NCBI GenBank assembly: GCA_963811705.1
Contig: CAWESL010000019.1
Span: 62,001 to 126,000, forward strand
Length of the DNA: 64,000 bases
DNA from: DATJPR01 sp963811705
GTDB taxonomy: Bacteria; Bacteroidota; Ignavibacteria; UBA10030; UBA6906
Reading direction: 5' to 3'
Shown here piece after piece: positions 8,658 through 18,613 of the stretch; position 1 is the stretch's first letter; every line of letters begins with the position of its first letter. A program made the position numbers and the translations under genes. Under the pieces are notes generated by a model, which was not told the origin of the DNA, made no database searches, and worked only from the letters and a program-made list of their open reading frames with translations.

Positions 8658-9045
8658 TCTGTCACTCTTGATATGAAATCGATCCAGCGCCGTTCATTTT
8701 CTAAAGTCGTGGACCGACCATACTCAAGGACAATTCCTATGCCGGGGCAACGGTGCCGATTCCGAGGGTAATGGGCAGAAATCTGTGTCAGGACATCGGG
8801 CTATTTTCGCACATTTGGTTATTTATGGTCGTCGATCGATTTGCCGGAGTCTCGAATCCGAACAGGAAGGAGTACGGGTCGAATCGTCAATTGGCATACA
8901 AGCGACTCGCAATGCTGAGATTCGATGCGGGAGTTTTTCCGATCACGCCGTGGGTGCGATTGCGCACTCTTGCGGATTGACATTCGACGCGTTTGGGAGT
9001 ATTTTCTGGCACCGGAACAGACACTGCGAAGGGAAATCCAAAGCG
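8658..9045. other. Divergent intergenic region
   Basis: Lies between the TlpA-like gene (minus) and the PLP enzyme (plus). The reading frame of the latter is open upstream to 8785, but translation of that part is unlike a protein of this family, so I treat it as non-coding. No clear promoter was identified. Confidence 0.4.
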
Positions 9046-10167
9046 ATGCGGCACACCGATCAACCCTGGTACCAGATCGAGAACATCGATGACATCGATT
9101 CGCCATCGCTGATCATCTATCCGGACCGCGTCCTCGCGAACATCAGAACCGCGACGAGCATGGTCGGCGACGTTTCCTTGTTGCGTCCTCACGTAAAAAC
9201 ACACAAGTCCGTCGATGCCGCAAAGCTTCAACTCTCCGAGGGAATCACCAAATTCAAGTGTGCGACGATCGCGGAGGCGGAAATGCTCGCGCTCGCCGGG
9301 GCGACCGATGTTCTCCTGTCCTATCAGCCCGTGGGGCCAAAAGTCCAACGGCTTCGCGCCCTCACGCGCAAGTATCCCCGCACCGTCTTTGCCTGCCTGG
9401 TGGACGATGCCGTCGCAGCGCAATCACTTGCAGGAAAATTCCAGGATGAGCCCCAACCGCTGGCGGTCTTCCTTGATCTGAATGTCGGGATGAATCGCAC
9501 CGGCATTTTTCCCGGCGAGGCGGCAGTGCGACTGTTCCACGCAGTTGCCTCAATGAAAGGCCTTCGACCGGCAGGTCTTCACGCTTATGACGGGCATATC
9601 CGTGACCAAGACCCGCTGGTTCGAAGGCAACGCTGCAACGATGCGTTCGCTCCGGTCCTGACGATGCAGAAGGAACTCTCCGGCGAGGGACATGGCGATC
9701 TTCGCATCGTGGCTGGCGGGTCTCCGAGCTTTCCGATTCACGCCCGGGAGGCGGGAGTCGAATGCAGCCCCGGGACATTCATCTACTGGGACAAAGAGTA
9801 CCTTGACGGGCTTCCGGATCAGGCGTTCCTCCCCGCCGCCCTCGTCGTCACCAGGGTTGTTTCACGTCCGACGACACGAACGATCTGCGTCGACCTCGGA
9901 CACAAATCGATTGCGTCCGAGAAGGATATTCAACATCGTGTTTGGTTCTTGAATCTCCCCGGGTGCCAAGCCGTCTCTCAAAGCGAAGAACATCTTCTCC
10001 TGCAAGTTGCCGACTCCGGCGCATATTCCGTGGGCGATGTCTTTTATGGTCTCCCCTACCATATCTGTCCGACCTGCGCGCTGTACGAACGCGCGGCAAC
10101 AGTCGTGGACCACAAGGCCGAAGGAGAATGGACCATGATCGCCCGCGACCGCATGATCCACACATGA
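9046..10167 (+). CDS. DSD1-type PLP enzyme (D-threonine aldolase/D-serine dehydratase-like)
   Basis: A 373-residue fold-type III PLP enzyme. The start MRHTDQPWYQIENIDDIDSP (ATG 9046, GAAGGGA upstream) matches family N-termini. The alanine-racemase-like N-terminal barrel carries the PLP lysine K51 in RPHVKTHK, and the C-terminal domain has the metal site H339-x-C341 in YHICPTC, characteristic of D-threonine aldolase and eukaryotic-type D-serine dehydratase. Members split D-threonine to glycine and acetaldehyde or dehydrate D-serine. The exact substrate cannot be told from sequence. It is followed after 39 bases by a class V aminotransferase, probably in one operon. Confidence 0.85.
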   Translation: MRHTDQPWYQIENIDDIDSPSLIIYPDRVLANIRTATSMVGDVSLLRPHVKTHKSVDAAKLQLSEGITKFKCATIAEAEMLALAGATDVLLSYQPVGPKVQRLRALTRKYPRTVFACLVDDAVAAQSLAGKFQDEPQPLAVFLDLNVGMNRTGIFPGEAAVRLFHAVASMKGLRPAGLHAYDGHIRDQDPLVRRQRCNDAFAPVLTMQKELSGEGHGDLRIVAGGSPSFPIHAREAGVECSPGTFIYWDKEYLDGLPDQAFLPAALVVTRVVSRPTTRTICVDLGHKSIASEKDIQHRVWFLNLPGCQAVSQSEEHLLLQVADSGAYSVGDVFYGLPYHICPTCALYERAATVVDHKAEGEWTMIARDRMIHT

Positions 10168-10206
10168 CGCCACGATTTCCTGTTGCAGACAACGATTGAG
10201 GATTCC

Positions 10207-11457
10207 ATGAACAACCCAGAACCGACGCCCGATCCATTATCGGGACGACGTGCCGACTTTCCATCATTGCAGAGAACCCATAACGGCCTGCCGCTCGCCT
10301 ACCTCGACGGCCCTGCCGGAACTCAAGTCCCCCAACCGGTGATCGACGCCATCGCGGCGTACTACACCACGTGTAATGCGAACACGCATGGTCAATTTCC
10401 CGCGGCCATCGAGACGGACCGGATGCTCGAAGAGACGCGCAAAACCGTGGCGACGTTCCTCGGAGCGCCGGATTCGACGACGATTTCCTTCGGCGCGAAC
10501 ATGACCACGTTGAACTTCTCACTGAGCCGGGCGATCGGGCGTATGCTTCGATCCGGCGACGAGGTGGTCATCACCGCGCTCGATCATGAAGGCAACCGGG
10601 GACCATGGCTGGGGTTGCGAGATCAGGGGATTGTCGTCCGGGAGGTGGCCGTCCGACAGGACGCAACTCTCGACTATGACGACTTTGCAGGCAAGATCAA
10701 CGGCCGCACGAAACTCGTGGCAATGGGCCTCGCCTCCAATGCCTTCGGCACCGTCAACGATCTTCCCCGGATACGCGAAATGACTGCACGGTATGGGGCG
10801 CTCCTGTCGGCCGATGCCGTCCACTATGCCCCGCACTTTCCCATCGAAGTGCAGAAACTTGACGTGGACTTTCTCCTGTGCTCGGCATACAAGTTCTACG
10901 GCCCCCACGTCGGGATCCTCTATGCACGGAAGGGATTGTTGGATCGCTTGGAGACTGACCGTCTGCGCACGCAGGATCAGCAGGCCCCATACCGAATTGA
11001 GACGGGAACCTTGAACCATGCCGCGATCGCCGGCGTCCGGGCTGCAGTCGACTATATTGCTCAACTCGGACATGGAAGTGACGTCCGTGCGAGCATCGTT
11101 GACGGAATGGAACAGCTTGGACGCCATGAACGTGCTCTTGGTACAATGCTCTACGAAGGACTCAAGGCAATTCCCGGCGTGACGGTCTTTGGACCTTCGT
11201 TCGAGGTGGCGAAGCGCGCGCCCACGGTATCATTCACCGTCGGCAGTCTGACGGCCGCTGAGGTGAGCAGGCATCTCGCCGATCAGGCCCTCTGCACCTG
11301 GGATGGACACTTCTATGCCATCCGGCCGATTGAAGTTCTCGGGCTTTTGGAACGCGGCGGTGTGACGCGCGTGGGAGTCTCCCTCTATACCGAGCGCCGG
11401 GAAATCGCCCGCCTTTGTGAAGCGGTGAAAGACATCTCCGGGAGACTGAACGATTGA
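10207..11457 (+). CDS. Cysteine desulfurase-like class V aminotransferase (TIGR01976-like)
   Basis: A 416-residue fold-type I PLP enzyme from ATG 10207 with TGAGGA just upstream. Key features are AYLDGPAGTQVP near the N-terminus, D203/H206 in SADAVHYAPH and PLP lysine K229 in CSAYKFYGPHVG. The SAYKFYGPH form and lack of the mobile-loop cysteine of IscS/SufS place it with the VC1184/TIGR01976-like subgroup of 'cysteine desulfurase-related' enzymes whose substrate is unknown. It follows the DSD1-type enzyme by 39 bases, suggesting that both act on the same amino-acid pathway. Confidence 0.8.
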   Translation: MNNPEPTPDPLSGRRADFPSLQRTHNGLPLAYLDGPAGTQVPQPVIDAIAAYYTTCNANTHGQFPAAIETDRMLEETRKTVATFLGAPDSTTISFGANMTTLNFSLSRAIGRMLRSGDEVVITALDHEGNRGPWLGLRDQGIVVREVAVRQDATLDYDDFAGKINGRTKLVAMGLASNAFGTVNDLPRIREMTARYGALLSADAVHYAPHFPIEVQKLDVDFLLCSAYKFYGPHVGILYARKGLLDRLETDRLRTQDQQAPYRIETGTLNHAAIAGVRAAVDYIAQLGHGSDVRASIVDGMEQLGRHERALGTMLYEGLKAIPGVTVFGPSFEVAKRAPTVSFTVGSLTAAEVSRHLADQALCTWDGHFYAIRPIEVLGLLERGGVTRVGVSLYTERREIARLCEAVKDISGRLND

Positions 11458-11608
11458 CGATCCCGGCCAGTGCCAAGCTTGCCGGTGAGGGGCCTCGCCA
11501 TCAGCTGCTTGAAGCTACGGCTTGTCATCCGTAAGTTTCCCTGTGGCCGGGAGGCCGTTTCTCGGGAATCCTCACTGTTCCCCGGGGATCCCTCCGACTC
11601 CATGCACC

Positions 11609-13054
11609 ATGAACTTCAAGGCGACAATGAAACCCTGGTTCTTGCTCACTTTCGCGCTCCCCGCGTTGTTCCTTCTCTCCATTTCGTGCAAGTCCGATGA
11701 CGCCAGTACGAGCCCGCAGGGATCGGGCGGCCCCTCGTTCGAATTCTGGCTCACCAACGCCGACAAGTCTGTCCTCTTTGAAAAGCAGAACACCTCTCAG
11801 CCGATCGCCGTCAATGGCGCCGATCCTCAGATTCACGTTGATAAAACCGTCACCGGACAAACCATGGAGGGATTCGGCTGCGCTCTCACGGGAGCAAGCG
11901 CGCAATTAATTGACGGCATGGGGGGCGCGGACCAGGATGCCCTCCTCCGAGAGTTGTTCGCGACCGATGGCACGAATATCGGGATCAGCTATCTGAGGAT
12001 CAGCATCGGCTCGTCCGATTTGAACGATCATGTCTTCTCCTATGATGACATGCCTCCCGGCTCGACTGACACGGCGCTGACGAACTTCTCGCTCGATCCG
12101 GACCGGACAGCACTGATTCCGGTGTTGACGAAGATCCTCGCCATCAACCCCGATCTCAAGATCCTGGGGTCGCCCTGGTCTCCTCCCCCCTGGATGAAAA
12201 CCAACGGCAATTCCATCGGCGGGAGTCTCAAACCGGAGTACTATGGCGTCTATGCGAAATATTTTGTGAGATATATTCAGGGGATGAAAAGCGAGGGCAT
12301 CCGCATCGATGCCATCACCGTTCAAAATGAGCCGCTCTACGGGGGGAATAACCCGAGCATGGTCATGCAGGCATCCGAGGAGGCGCTCTTCATAAAAAAC
12401 TCTCTCGGTCCCGCTTTTGCCTCGGCAGGCATCGACACAAAAATCATCATTTATGATCACAATGCCGACAGGACGGACTACCCGATGTCGATCCTGGGCG
12501 ATCCCTCCGCGAGCGCGTACATCGATGGCTCCGCGTTTCACCTGTATGCGGGATCCATCAATGATCTCACCAGGGTGCACGATGCGTATCCGGCAAAGAA
12601 CCTCTACTTCACGGAATACTGGGTCGGTGCGCCGGGCAACTTCGCATCCGATTTCCCCTGGCACATCAAGAACCTGATCATCGGCGGACCAAACAACTGG
12701 TGCCGCAATGTTCTGGAGTGGAATCTCGCATCCGATCCGACGCAAAGCATTCATACTCCCGGAGGATGCTCGCAATGCCTCGGCGCCGTCACCATGAGCG
12801 GCAATGCGGTCATCCGCAATCCGGCGTACTATATTCTCGCCCATGCCGCGAAGTTCGTCCGACCGGGGTCGGTGCGCATCAACTCGATTGGGCCAATCAC
12901 CCTGCCCAACGTCGCATTCGAACGGCCCGATGGCAAACTGGTGCTTGTCGTCCTCAACGACCGCCAGGTCGGCCAGACATTTACCATTGTCTCCGGGTCG
13001 ACCACAATCGCTGCCCGGTTAAACCCCGGCTCGGCAGGAACGTATGTGTGGTGA
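11609..13054 (+). CDS. GH30-family glycoside hydrolase, lipoprotein
   Basis: A 481-residue protein starting MNFKATMKPWFLLTF, with a lipoprotein signal (LSIS-C, Cys27). Residues 75-400 form a GH30 barrel: TMEGFGCALTGASAQ near its start, the acid/base Glu at about 241 in TVQNEPLYGG, and the nucleophile Glu at about 336 in YFTEYWVG. The remaining 80 residues match the family's C-terminal beta-sandwich. GH30 enzymes include beta-glucosylceramidases, beta-1,6-glucanases and xylanases; the specificity is not resolved. It lies tail to tail with an esterase gene only 6 bases away, hinting at polysaccharide use. Confidence 0.9.
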   Translation: MNFKATMKPWFLLTFALPALFLLSISCKSDDASTSPQGSGGPSFEFWLTNADKSVLFEKQNTSQPIAVNGADPQIHVDKTVTGQTMEGFGCALTGASAQLIDGMGGADQDALLRELFATDGTNIGISYLRISIGSSDLNDHVFSYDDMPPGSTDTALTNFSLDPDRTALIPVLTKILAINPDLKILGSPWSPPPWMKTNGNSIGGSLKPEYYGVYAKYFVRYIQGMKSEGIRIDAITVQNEPLYGGNNPSMVMQASEEALFIKNSLGPAFASAGIDTKIIIYDHNADRTDYPMSILGDPSASAYIDGSAFHLYAGSINDLTRVHDAYPAKNLYFTEYWVGAPGNFASDFPWHIKNLIIGGPNNWCRNVLEWNLASDPTQSIHTPGGCSQCLGAVTMSGNAVIRNPAYYILAHAAKFVRPGSVRINSIGPITLPNVAFERPDGKLVLVVLNDRQVGQTFTIVSGSTTIAARLNPGSAGTYVW

Positions 13055-13060
13055 GGGGCG

Positions 13061-13996
13061 CTACCTCTGCTGATTGAGCCGGTTGAGCCAAAGTCGCAGG
13101 CTCTGCGTCCATGAGGCGACATGAGGGTTGTTGAGTCCCAGACCAAACCCATGCCCCCCTTCGGAAAGAATATGCAACTCAGCCGATATCTTCTTGCTCC
13201 GTAACGCCTTGTACATGAGCAGAGAATTTTCCGCGGGGACAGTGACATCATCATCGGCAAGAACGAGAAATGAAGGCGGTGTGTCGTCGCGAACCTGCAG
13301 TTCGCTGGAGAACGACCTCGCCAGCTTTTCATCGGGATTTTTTCCGAGCAGCGCATCCCGCGATCCGCGATGCATCGACGAATCGACAAACGATATCACG
13401 GGGTAGACGAGGACCATGAAATCCGGACGGCAACTCTGCCGTTCTATTGAATCGCCGGATGCCGGATTCCCGTAGTCAAAATGCGTTCCCAGGTTCGACG
13501 CCAGGTGTCCGCCGGCGGAAAATCCCATGATGCCGATCTTACGCTGGTCGATGTTCCAATTTGCCGCGTTGGATCGTACCAGGCGCATTGCTCGCTGAGC
13601 ATCCTGCAGAGGGACTTCGTAAGGTTTGATCCAGTTTCCGGACGTCGGAAGACGATACTTGAGCACGACGCCGGCGATCCCGATCGAATTGAGGTAGCGG
13701 GCAATGTCCGTCCCTTCCAGATCATAGGCGAGGATCCAATAGCCGCCGCCGGGACAGATGACGACTGCCTGGCCCGTGGCAAACCTCTTGCTGGGGAGAT
13801 AGACCGCAATGTCGGGTGTCTGCACGTTGCGGATGCGCGTAATGTCCGTCTTCTCCGCCTGTTCCTTCCCGCCCGGACTCTGCATATTCGGAATGGGACC
13901 GTTGTACAGCGGCAGGACGTATTCCTGTCCGTAAGAAATGGAAGCTGCGAGAAGAACACCCATGAGAAGAGAGATGGACCGTCGAAGATTTGTCAC
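13061..13996 (-). CDS. Exported alpha/beta hydrolase (BD-FAE/acetylxylan-esterase-like)
   Basis: A 311-residue secreted esterase. I place the start at GTG 13994-13996 (AGGAG 8 bases upstream), which gives the signal peptide VTNLRRSISLLMGVLLAAS ending SYGQ; upstream in-frame ATGs would bury it. Motifs: oxyanion VVICPGGGYWILA, nucleophile S160 in GFSAGGH, acid D249/D250 in VLADDDVTVP, and H282 in EGGHGFGLG. Bacterial feruloyl/acetyl esterases of this type remove acyl groups from xylan side chains. Its convergent neighbour is the GH30 hydrolase. Confidence 0.85.
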   Translation of the reverse strand: MTNLRRSISLLMGVLLAASISYGQEYVLPLYNGPIPNMQSPGGKEQAEKTDITRIRNVQTPDIAVYLPSKRFATGQAVVICPGGGYWILAYDLEGTDIARYLNSIGIAGVVLKYRLPTSGNWIKPYEVPLQDAQRAMRLVRSNAANWNIDQRKIGIMGFSAGGHLASNLGTHFDYGNPASGDSIERQSCRPDFMVLVYPVISFVDSSMHRGSRDALLGKNPDEKLARSFSSELQVRDDTPPSFLVLADDDVTVPAENSLLMYKALRSKKISAELHILSEGGHGFGLGLNNPHVASWTQSLRLWLNRLNQQR

Positions 13997-14261
13997 GTGC
14001 CCGGCTCCTGAGTTGTGAAGAGAATGCATCTGCAGTCTGATATTATCGGCGTTCTCCCGGAACGATCTCCCCTTCCGAACCATGCGAGAGAGATGCATCA
14101 CGTTTCTTCCCCATGGCATTCTTCGCGGATCGGGACGATGTGGATCTGCTAAGGATGGCGACATTGAACACCTGTCGATGTCGAGTGAGGAACATACCCC
14201 TTTCGCCAAAGCGTGTCAACACATCGATATCTCTTCGCGTTGGGAAAACGCCGCACACCGA

Positions 14262-15185
14262 TCAGGCGAGCTTCTCGCGGAAATATTTCCCGTTGGCAAT
14301 CAGGATTCCCACCAATACCAATCCCGCTCCCATCAACACCGGAGCCCCGAGACGTTCTCCCAGCACGACCGCTCCCAGGAGTATCGCCACGATCGGGTTG
14401 ATGAACGTCGTGAGCGAGAGATAGACGGCTTCCATCCTTTTCAGCAGCCAGTAGTATGTAACAAATGCTACCACCGAACCGAAGACCGCGAGGTAAAGAA
14501 TGGACCATACCGCAGTCATGCTCCAGCGGATCCCTTCCCACTGTTCCGTGGCAAGGCTGAGGGAGAGCAGGCACGCCGCACCGATCGACATGCCGATCAT
14601 GTTCAACACGAACGGATTGATGGCCTGGCCGAATCGTTTGGTGAACACCAGCACATAGGCCTGCAGGAACGTGCCGAGCACGATGGCTCCCATGCCATAC
14701 GCAGCGGATGGACTGGCGGGGGCGATATCCCCCCAGAAGATCACGACGATCCCGGCGAAGCCAACGATGATTCCTGTTCCTTTGAACCTATCGATCGATT
14801 CGGTACTGTGCAGGAGATGCGAGAAGAGGGCGACCCAGAAGGGAAATGCAGCGAACAGGATGCTCGCCAGTGCGCTCGGGATGAATTGTTCCGCCCAATA
14901 GACCAGCGCAAACGAAATGCCGAATGTCAGGATGCCGACGGCTCCATAGACCCGCAGCGCCTCCCGGGTCCATTGGATGGTGAGATTGCGGGCCCGAACG
15001 ATGGCGTAAAGGATGCACACGGCGATGACGAATCGCACTCCCGCGGCGAGGAACGGAGGGATGATCCCGACGCCGATCTTGATGGCGAGCCACGTCGAAC
15101 CCCAGACCGTCGAGACGACCAGGAATCCGATCGCGATCTTGAGACGCTCCCCTTTCACTGACTGTCCCCCCATCGCGTGAGGCAT
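14262..15185 (-). CDS. EamA/DMT-family transporter
   Basis: A 307-residue membrane protein with ten predicted helices arranged as two EamA halves (about 15-140 and 155-300). Family marks include STVWGSTWLAIKIGVG in the first helix, PPFLAAGVRF and the second-half FGSVVAFVTYYWLLKRMEA and FINPIVAILLGAVVLGE. The start at 15185 has GGAGGG upstream; an in-frame ATG lies 12 bases further in. DMT exporters carry amino acids, nucleosides or metabolites across the inner membrane; the substrate is unknown. Its upstream neighbour is an HxlR-regulator remnant in divergent orientation, which may once have controlled it. Confidence 0.85.
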   Translation of the reverse strand: MPHAMGGQSVKGERLKIAIGFLVVSTVWGSTWLAIKIGVGIIPPFLAAGVRFVIAVCILYAIVRARNLTIQWTREALRVYGAVGILTFGISFALVYWAEQFIPSALASILFAAFPFWVALFSHLLHSTESIDRFKGTGIIVGFAGIVVIFWGDIAPASPSAAYGMGAIVLGTFLQAYVLVFTKRFGQAINPFVLNMIGMSIGAACLLSLSLATEQWEGIRWSMTAVWSILYLAVFGSVVAFVTYYWLLKRMEAVYLSLTTFINPIVAILLGAVVLGERLGAPVLMGAGLVLVGILIANGKYFREKLA

Positions 15186-15305
15186 CGCTTAACCCCCTCC
15201 GGCAGAGCGCATGTCGCGCAGAGTACATCCACCCCCCTTCCGTGGTCCATCGTAGCCAAATGTGTCTTCTCTTTTGTGTATTGCGAATGGTGAACGACCA
15301 ACCGG

Positions 15306-15500
15306 ATGAACAGCGATGCCGTCCAACAACGTGGCCGGTACACGGTACAGAGATCGGGGAATATTCGCAAGAGGAAGTCCGCGCAGGCCGTGGGCGACCG
15401 CTGGGCACTGCTGATCCTTCGGGACATCGTAATCCGGGGAAAAAGGACTTGCGGAGAGTTCCTCCAATCAGAAGAGCGCTTTGCCACCAAATCCAACTGC
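15306..15500 (+). pseudogene. HxlR-type regulator remnant
   Basis: The plus strand encodes RKSAQAVGDRWALLILRDIV, then IRGKRTCGEFLQSEERFATK, the recognisable helix-turn-helix core of HxlR/MarR-like regulators (consensus GDRWTLLILRDL..G..RF.EFL...EGIATN). The usual 100-120 residue protein is cut off: downstream of about 15490 the sequence is the 3' end of the minus-strand T9SS gene, so dimerisation and wing parts are missing, and the N-terminus lacks the conserved CPV/CPI motif. It looks like a regulator gene truncated by a rearrangement that brought in the T9SS tail. Confidence 0.6.
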
Positions 15501-18500
15501 TACCTCACGAGCAAGAGCGATCTCGTCTGAACAACACTCCCCGCCTGGATCCGGTACAGGTAAACGCCGCTCGGGAGATTCGTGCCGTCGAATTGCACTT
15601 CATGATATCCCGGGACGACTTCTCCGTCGACAAGTTGACCGACGCGTTCGCCCAACAAATTGAAGACGGTAATTCGCACTGTCGATCGCACGGGGACCCC
15701 GAACCGGATCGTCGTCGTCGGATTAAACGGATTGGGATAGTTCCCCACCAGACAGAACGTCAAAGGAATTCCAAGGTCCAGGTCCGCCACACCGGTCGCC
15801 GGTTCGAAGGCCGCACTCTCCGCTATGACGCTGTCCATGGTTAGTACTGCCGCTGTATCGGCTCCGTTGTAGGAGCCCAAACCCGTTCCCGTCCAATGAA
15901 CGAACCTCCACCCAGGGTTCGGTGTGGCGGAGATCCGAATCGCTGCCCCTCCGTTGAACCATCCGCTCGCCGGCTTAACCGTGCCTCCCGCGCCGGCAGT
16001 CATCGTCAGGTAATACGATGTGTCAAACGTGGCAGTGTACGTGGTCGGGGCGCCAGGGGCGGTGACTCCATGAGCGACTGCTCCGCTGTCATTCCAGGAT
16101 GCCCATACAAAATGCACTCCCGGCGATCCGGATTGCACAGCCGTCGTCCCGAGGGAGTGTGCCGACCCGATCGTCCAGATGAAGTTCGCAGGCGCGGTAT
16201 ACGTTGAGTCGTCGACCGTGATCGAACGGCCGGCGGGATCTGATTGCACGGACACCGCCACGGACGTCGGAACAAGTGGGCCGACGATAAACGTCGGAAT
16301 TGATCCCCAGGCGCCCCCCTCGGTAACGACTGCTGAACCATCCACCAGGGTTACCGCTGCCGCGACATGATAGTATTGACCGGTATCGGGCGGAGTGTAC
16401 TCAAACTGGAACGTATCTCTCACCCCCGAGGCGACGATATGGTGAGCGCTTTCCTGCTGGAACATATATCCCGGGATCTTGTCACGATCCAGCGTCAATC
16501 TGCACCGCACTTGCTGCGACCGGCTCCACACTCCGCCGGGATTTGTGACTTCGACGGCAAGCGTGAGCGGTGTTCCAAGCGATACGGTGCCGGCGATCAG
16601 TTGTGAAGAATTCTTGTCGTATACTTTGATGTCCGATGTCACGGGTACGTTTCTGGCAAACACAACCGAAGTCGTCCCCCCACCGATGACGCCGATTCCG
16701 CCCATCACCCCCCAGAATTCGTTCCCGTAGATTTTTTCAGGATTCGAAATCAGAGCGAATACCTTGATGAAATAGCCCGTGTCTGCCGCAACGTCTGTGA
16801 AATGCGCCATTCCCAGAGAGTCGCACATGACGGAATCGACCACAGTGCCGCTCTTGTTGAACAGATCCACCCTGTTGGCCTTCCCAGCGGCGCCATAGAA
16901 CTCGATGCTCCGGACTTCGACAACAAGAGTGCCGGTGATCGGCCCGGGCGTGCCCATTCCACTGACACGGAGAAAGACCGTGGCCGCACCAGCGGAGGAA
17001 TGAGAAATGCTGTCGTCATACTCCCGCATCTGTGCAGGGTGAAACCGGACGAAGACCGTGCCGCCGGCCGGTACAATCAGGAGCGAATCGACAAAGCCGA
17101 CGATGCTGTCGGGCGAAATCTCAAAGCCCGGGGGGGCTTTCACCGCAATCGCGGCCGTGAGATTCTCTCCGATCACGTGGTATGATTGTGACGACGAATA
17201 CCCGGAAACGGGAACGGAGCCGAAAGTCAACGGGACCGTGGGAAGGACAATGGTCGGTGCGGCCTGCGTTGTGAAGGTCCAGACCGGGGACCATGCGCCC
17301 GCCGCCCCAGTGTCGGTCGAATTCATCCGCCAATAATATTTCGTCTGGTATCCCAGGCTGCTGATCTCTTCAACCGTATCTGTGAGTCCCGCCTGATCAA
17401 AGTCGCACGTGGCAAAACCCTCGTCACGGGATACCTGCAGGCGGTAACTGAGTGCTCCGTGTATCGGGAGCCATGACGCTACGACAGGCACTGCGACATT
17501 CACTGATCCATTTGCCGGACGGACCAGAAGAGGTGGAAACGTCATCCGGAGCCTGAAGGGCCACGCGGGACTGGTCGCGCTCCAGCCGTCGCTGTCCCGT
17601 GCCCGGACTCGCCAGTAGAACAGTCCTCCGTCATTCAGAAATCCCTCGACTGCAACCGCCGTATCCGTCCCGACACTCGCATCATAGTACAGATCTGTGA
17701 AGGCCAGATCTCGTGACACCGTGAGCCGATATTCCACTGCCCCCGCCACTGTATGCCAGGTAAATGGTATCGAACCCCCGTTCACCACCGCCCCGTCCTC
17801 TGGGGCGAGGAGGGTGACTTGCGCGGTGCTTCCTGAAATGGTAAAACTCGTAAATCCATAAATCCCCCACGGGGCGCCCGATTTCAATGGGTGCCAGCGA
17901 TACCAATGCGTCGAGACATCCCACGTATCATGGATGCCGTATGTGCTGTCCGATTCATCGTATCCGATCCCCGTCACGAAGTGATCCGTCAGCCCATCGC
18001 CGTCCGAATCGACAAGGAGGACGACGGGTCTCCCCTGGTCTATCTCCGCCCGGTACGCGTCCCAGGTTGTTGCATTGAAGTAATAATCCTTGCTCGTCCC
18101 CACATACCCGGGATGTTTCCACGAGACATATTCCACCCATGATCGGCCGACATCGATGAACCAGCTCCATCCATAATAATTGTACCGGGAGCTCCACGAA
18201 GTATTCATGAAGTCGGCGATGGAATTCGAGGAATGCGCTCCCCCGAGCGTCGATTTGTCGGAGAGGAGCGTTGGTGCATGATCAAGCGGAAGGGAGTAGT
18301 CCTGGTAGTGCTCGGGGGAGGCCACCGCACTATCGACGCTGCTGTTCTGGTAGGTGCTGTTTCCTCCGATCAGACCGGGGTACCCGTGGGTATTCCAGTA
18401 GCCGAGGACCATGCCCACTGACGTCGGACCACACCCGTTGTACCAATTGTATGCCGGGACTTCAGGGATCACCACTTGCGAGGCGAGGGAGGCAAGATAT

Positions 18501-18613
18501 CCGGAAGAAATCGAAGTCGGGCGCCTTGGGCCACTGGTGCTCTGTTGCGCGAATGCGTTTCCGAAGAACAGGATGCTCAGGAGAGCAAGGATCAGTGATC
18601 TTCGTGATTTCAT
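15500..18613 (-). CDS. T9SS-secreted protein with C39-type peptidase domain
   Basis: A 1037-residue protein from ATG 18611-18613 (AAAGGAT upstream), with signal peptide MKSRRSLILALLSILFFGNA. Residues 50-260 are a C39-like cysteine peptidase domain: Cys61 in WYNGCGPTSVGMVLGYW and His211 in DGDGLTDHFVTGIGYD. Two fibronectin-III-like repeats (265-355, 358-450) and an Ig-like domain (455-555) follow. Residues 560-780 form the YGNEFWG module described in the findings; then come a PEGA-like domain (782-865), a Flg_new_2/InlB-B-type repeat (866-932) and the T9SS sorting domain (958-1037, NYPNPFNPTTTIRFG). The last 478 residues match the last 478 of the protein at 39400. Probably a secreted surface-bound protease. 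Confidence 0.9.
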   Translation of the reverse strand: MKSRRSLILALLSILFFGNAFAQQSTSGPRRPTSISSGYLASLASQVVIPEVPAYNWYNGCGPTSVGMVLGYWNTHGYPGLIGGNSTYQNSSVDSAVASPEHYQDYSLPLDHAPTLLSDKSTLGGAHSSNSIADFMNTSWSSRYNYYGWSWFIDVGRSWVEYVSWKHPGYVGTSKDYYFNATTWDAYRAEIDQGRPVVLLVDSDGDGLTDHFVTGIGYDESDSTYGIHDTWDVSTHWYRWHPLKSGAPWGIYGFTSFTISGSTAQVTLLAPEDGAVVNGGSIPFTWHTVAGAVEYRLTVSRDLAFTDLYYDASVGTDTAVAVEGFLNDGGLFYWRVRARDSDGWSATSPAWPFRLRMTFPPLLVRPANGSVNVAVPVVASWLPIHGALSYRLQVSRDEGFATCDFDQAGLTDTVEEISSLGYQTKYYWRMNSTDTGAAGAWSPVWTFTTQAAPTIVLPTVPLTFGSVPVSGYSSSQSYHVIGENLTAAIAVKAPPGFEISPDSIVGFVDSLLIVPAGGTVFVRFHPAQMREYDDSISHSSAGAATVFLRVSGMGTPGPITGTLVVEVRSIEFYGAAGKANRVDLFNKSGTVVDSVMCDSLGMAHFTDVAADTGYFIKVFALISNPEKIYGNEFWGVMGGIGVIGGGTTSVVFARNVPVTSDIKVYDKNSSQLIAGTVSLGTPLTLAVEVTNPGGVWSRSQQVRCRLTLDRDKIPGYMFQQESAHHIVASGVRDTFQFEYTPPDTGQYYHVAAAVTLVDGSAVVTEGGAWGSIPTFIVGPLVPTSVAVSVQSDPAGRSITVDDSTYTAPANFIWTIGSAHSLGTTAVQSGSPGVHFVWASWNDSGAVAHGVTAPGAPTTYTATFDTSYYLTMTAGAGGTVKPASGWFNGGAAIRISATPNPGWRFVHWTGTGLGSYNGADTAAVLTMDSVIAESAAFEPATGVADLDLGIPLTFCLVGNYPNPFNPTTTIRFGVPVRSTVRITVFNLLGERVGQLVDGEVVPGYHEVQFDGTNLPSGVYLYRIQAGSVVQTRSLLLVR

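Noticed and set aside
14082..15161. 359-codon plus-strand open frame over the EamA gene
   Set aside because: Highly charged, low-complexity translation (many R/D/H), antisense to a clear membrane-protein gene.
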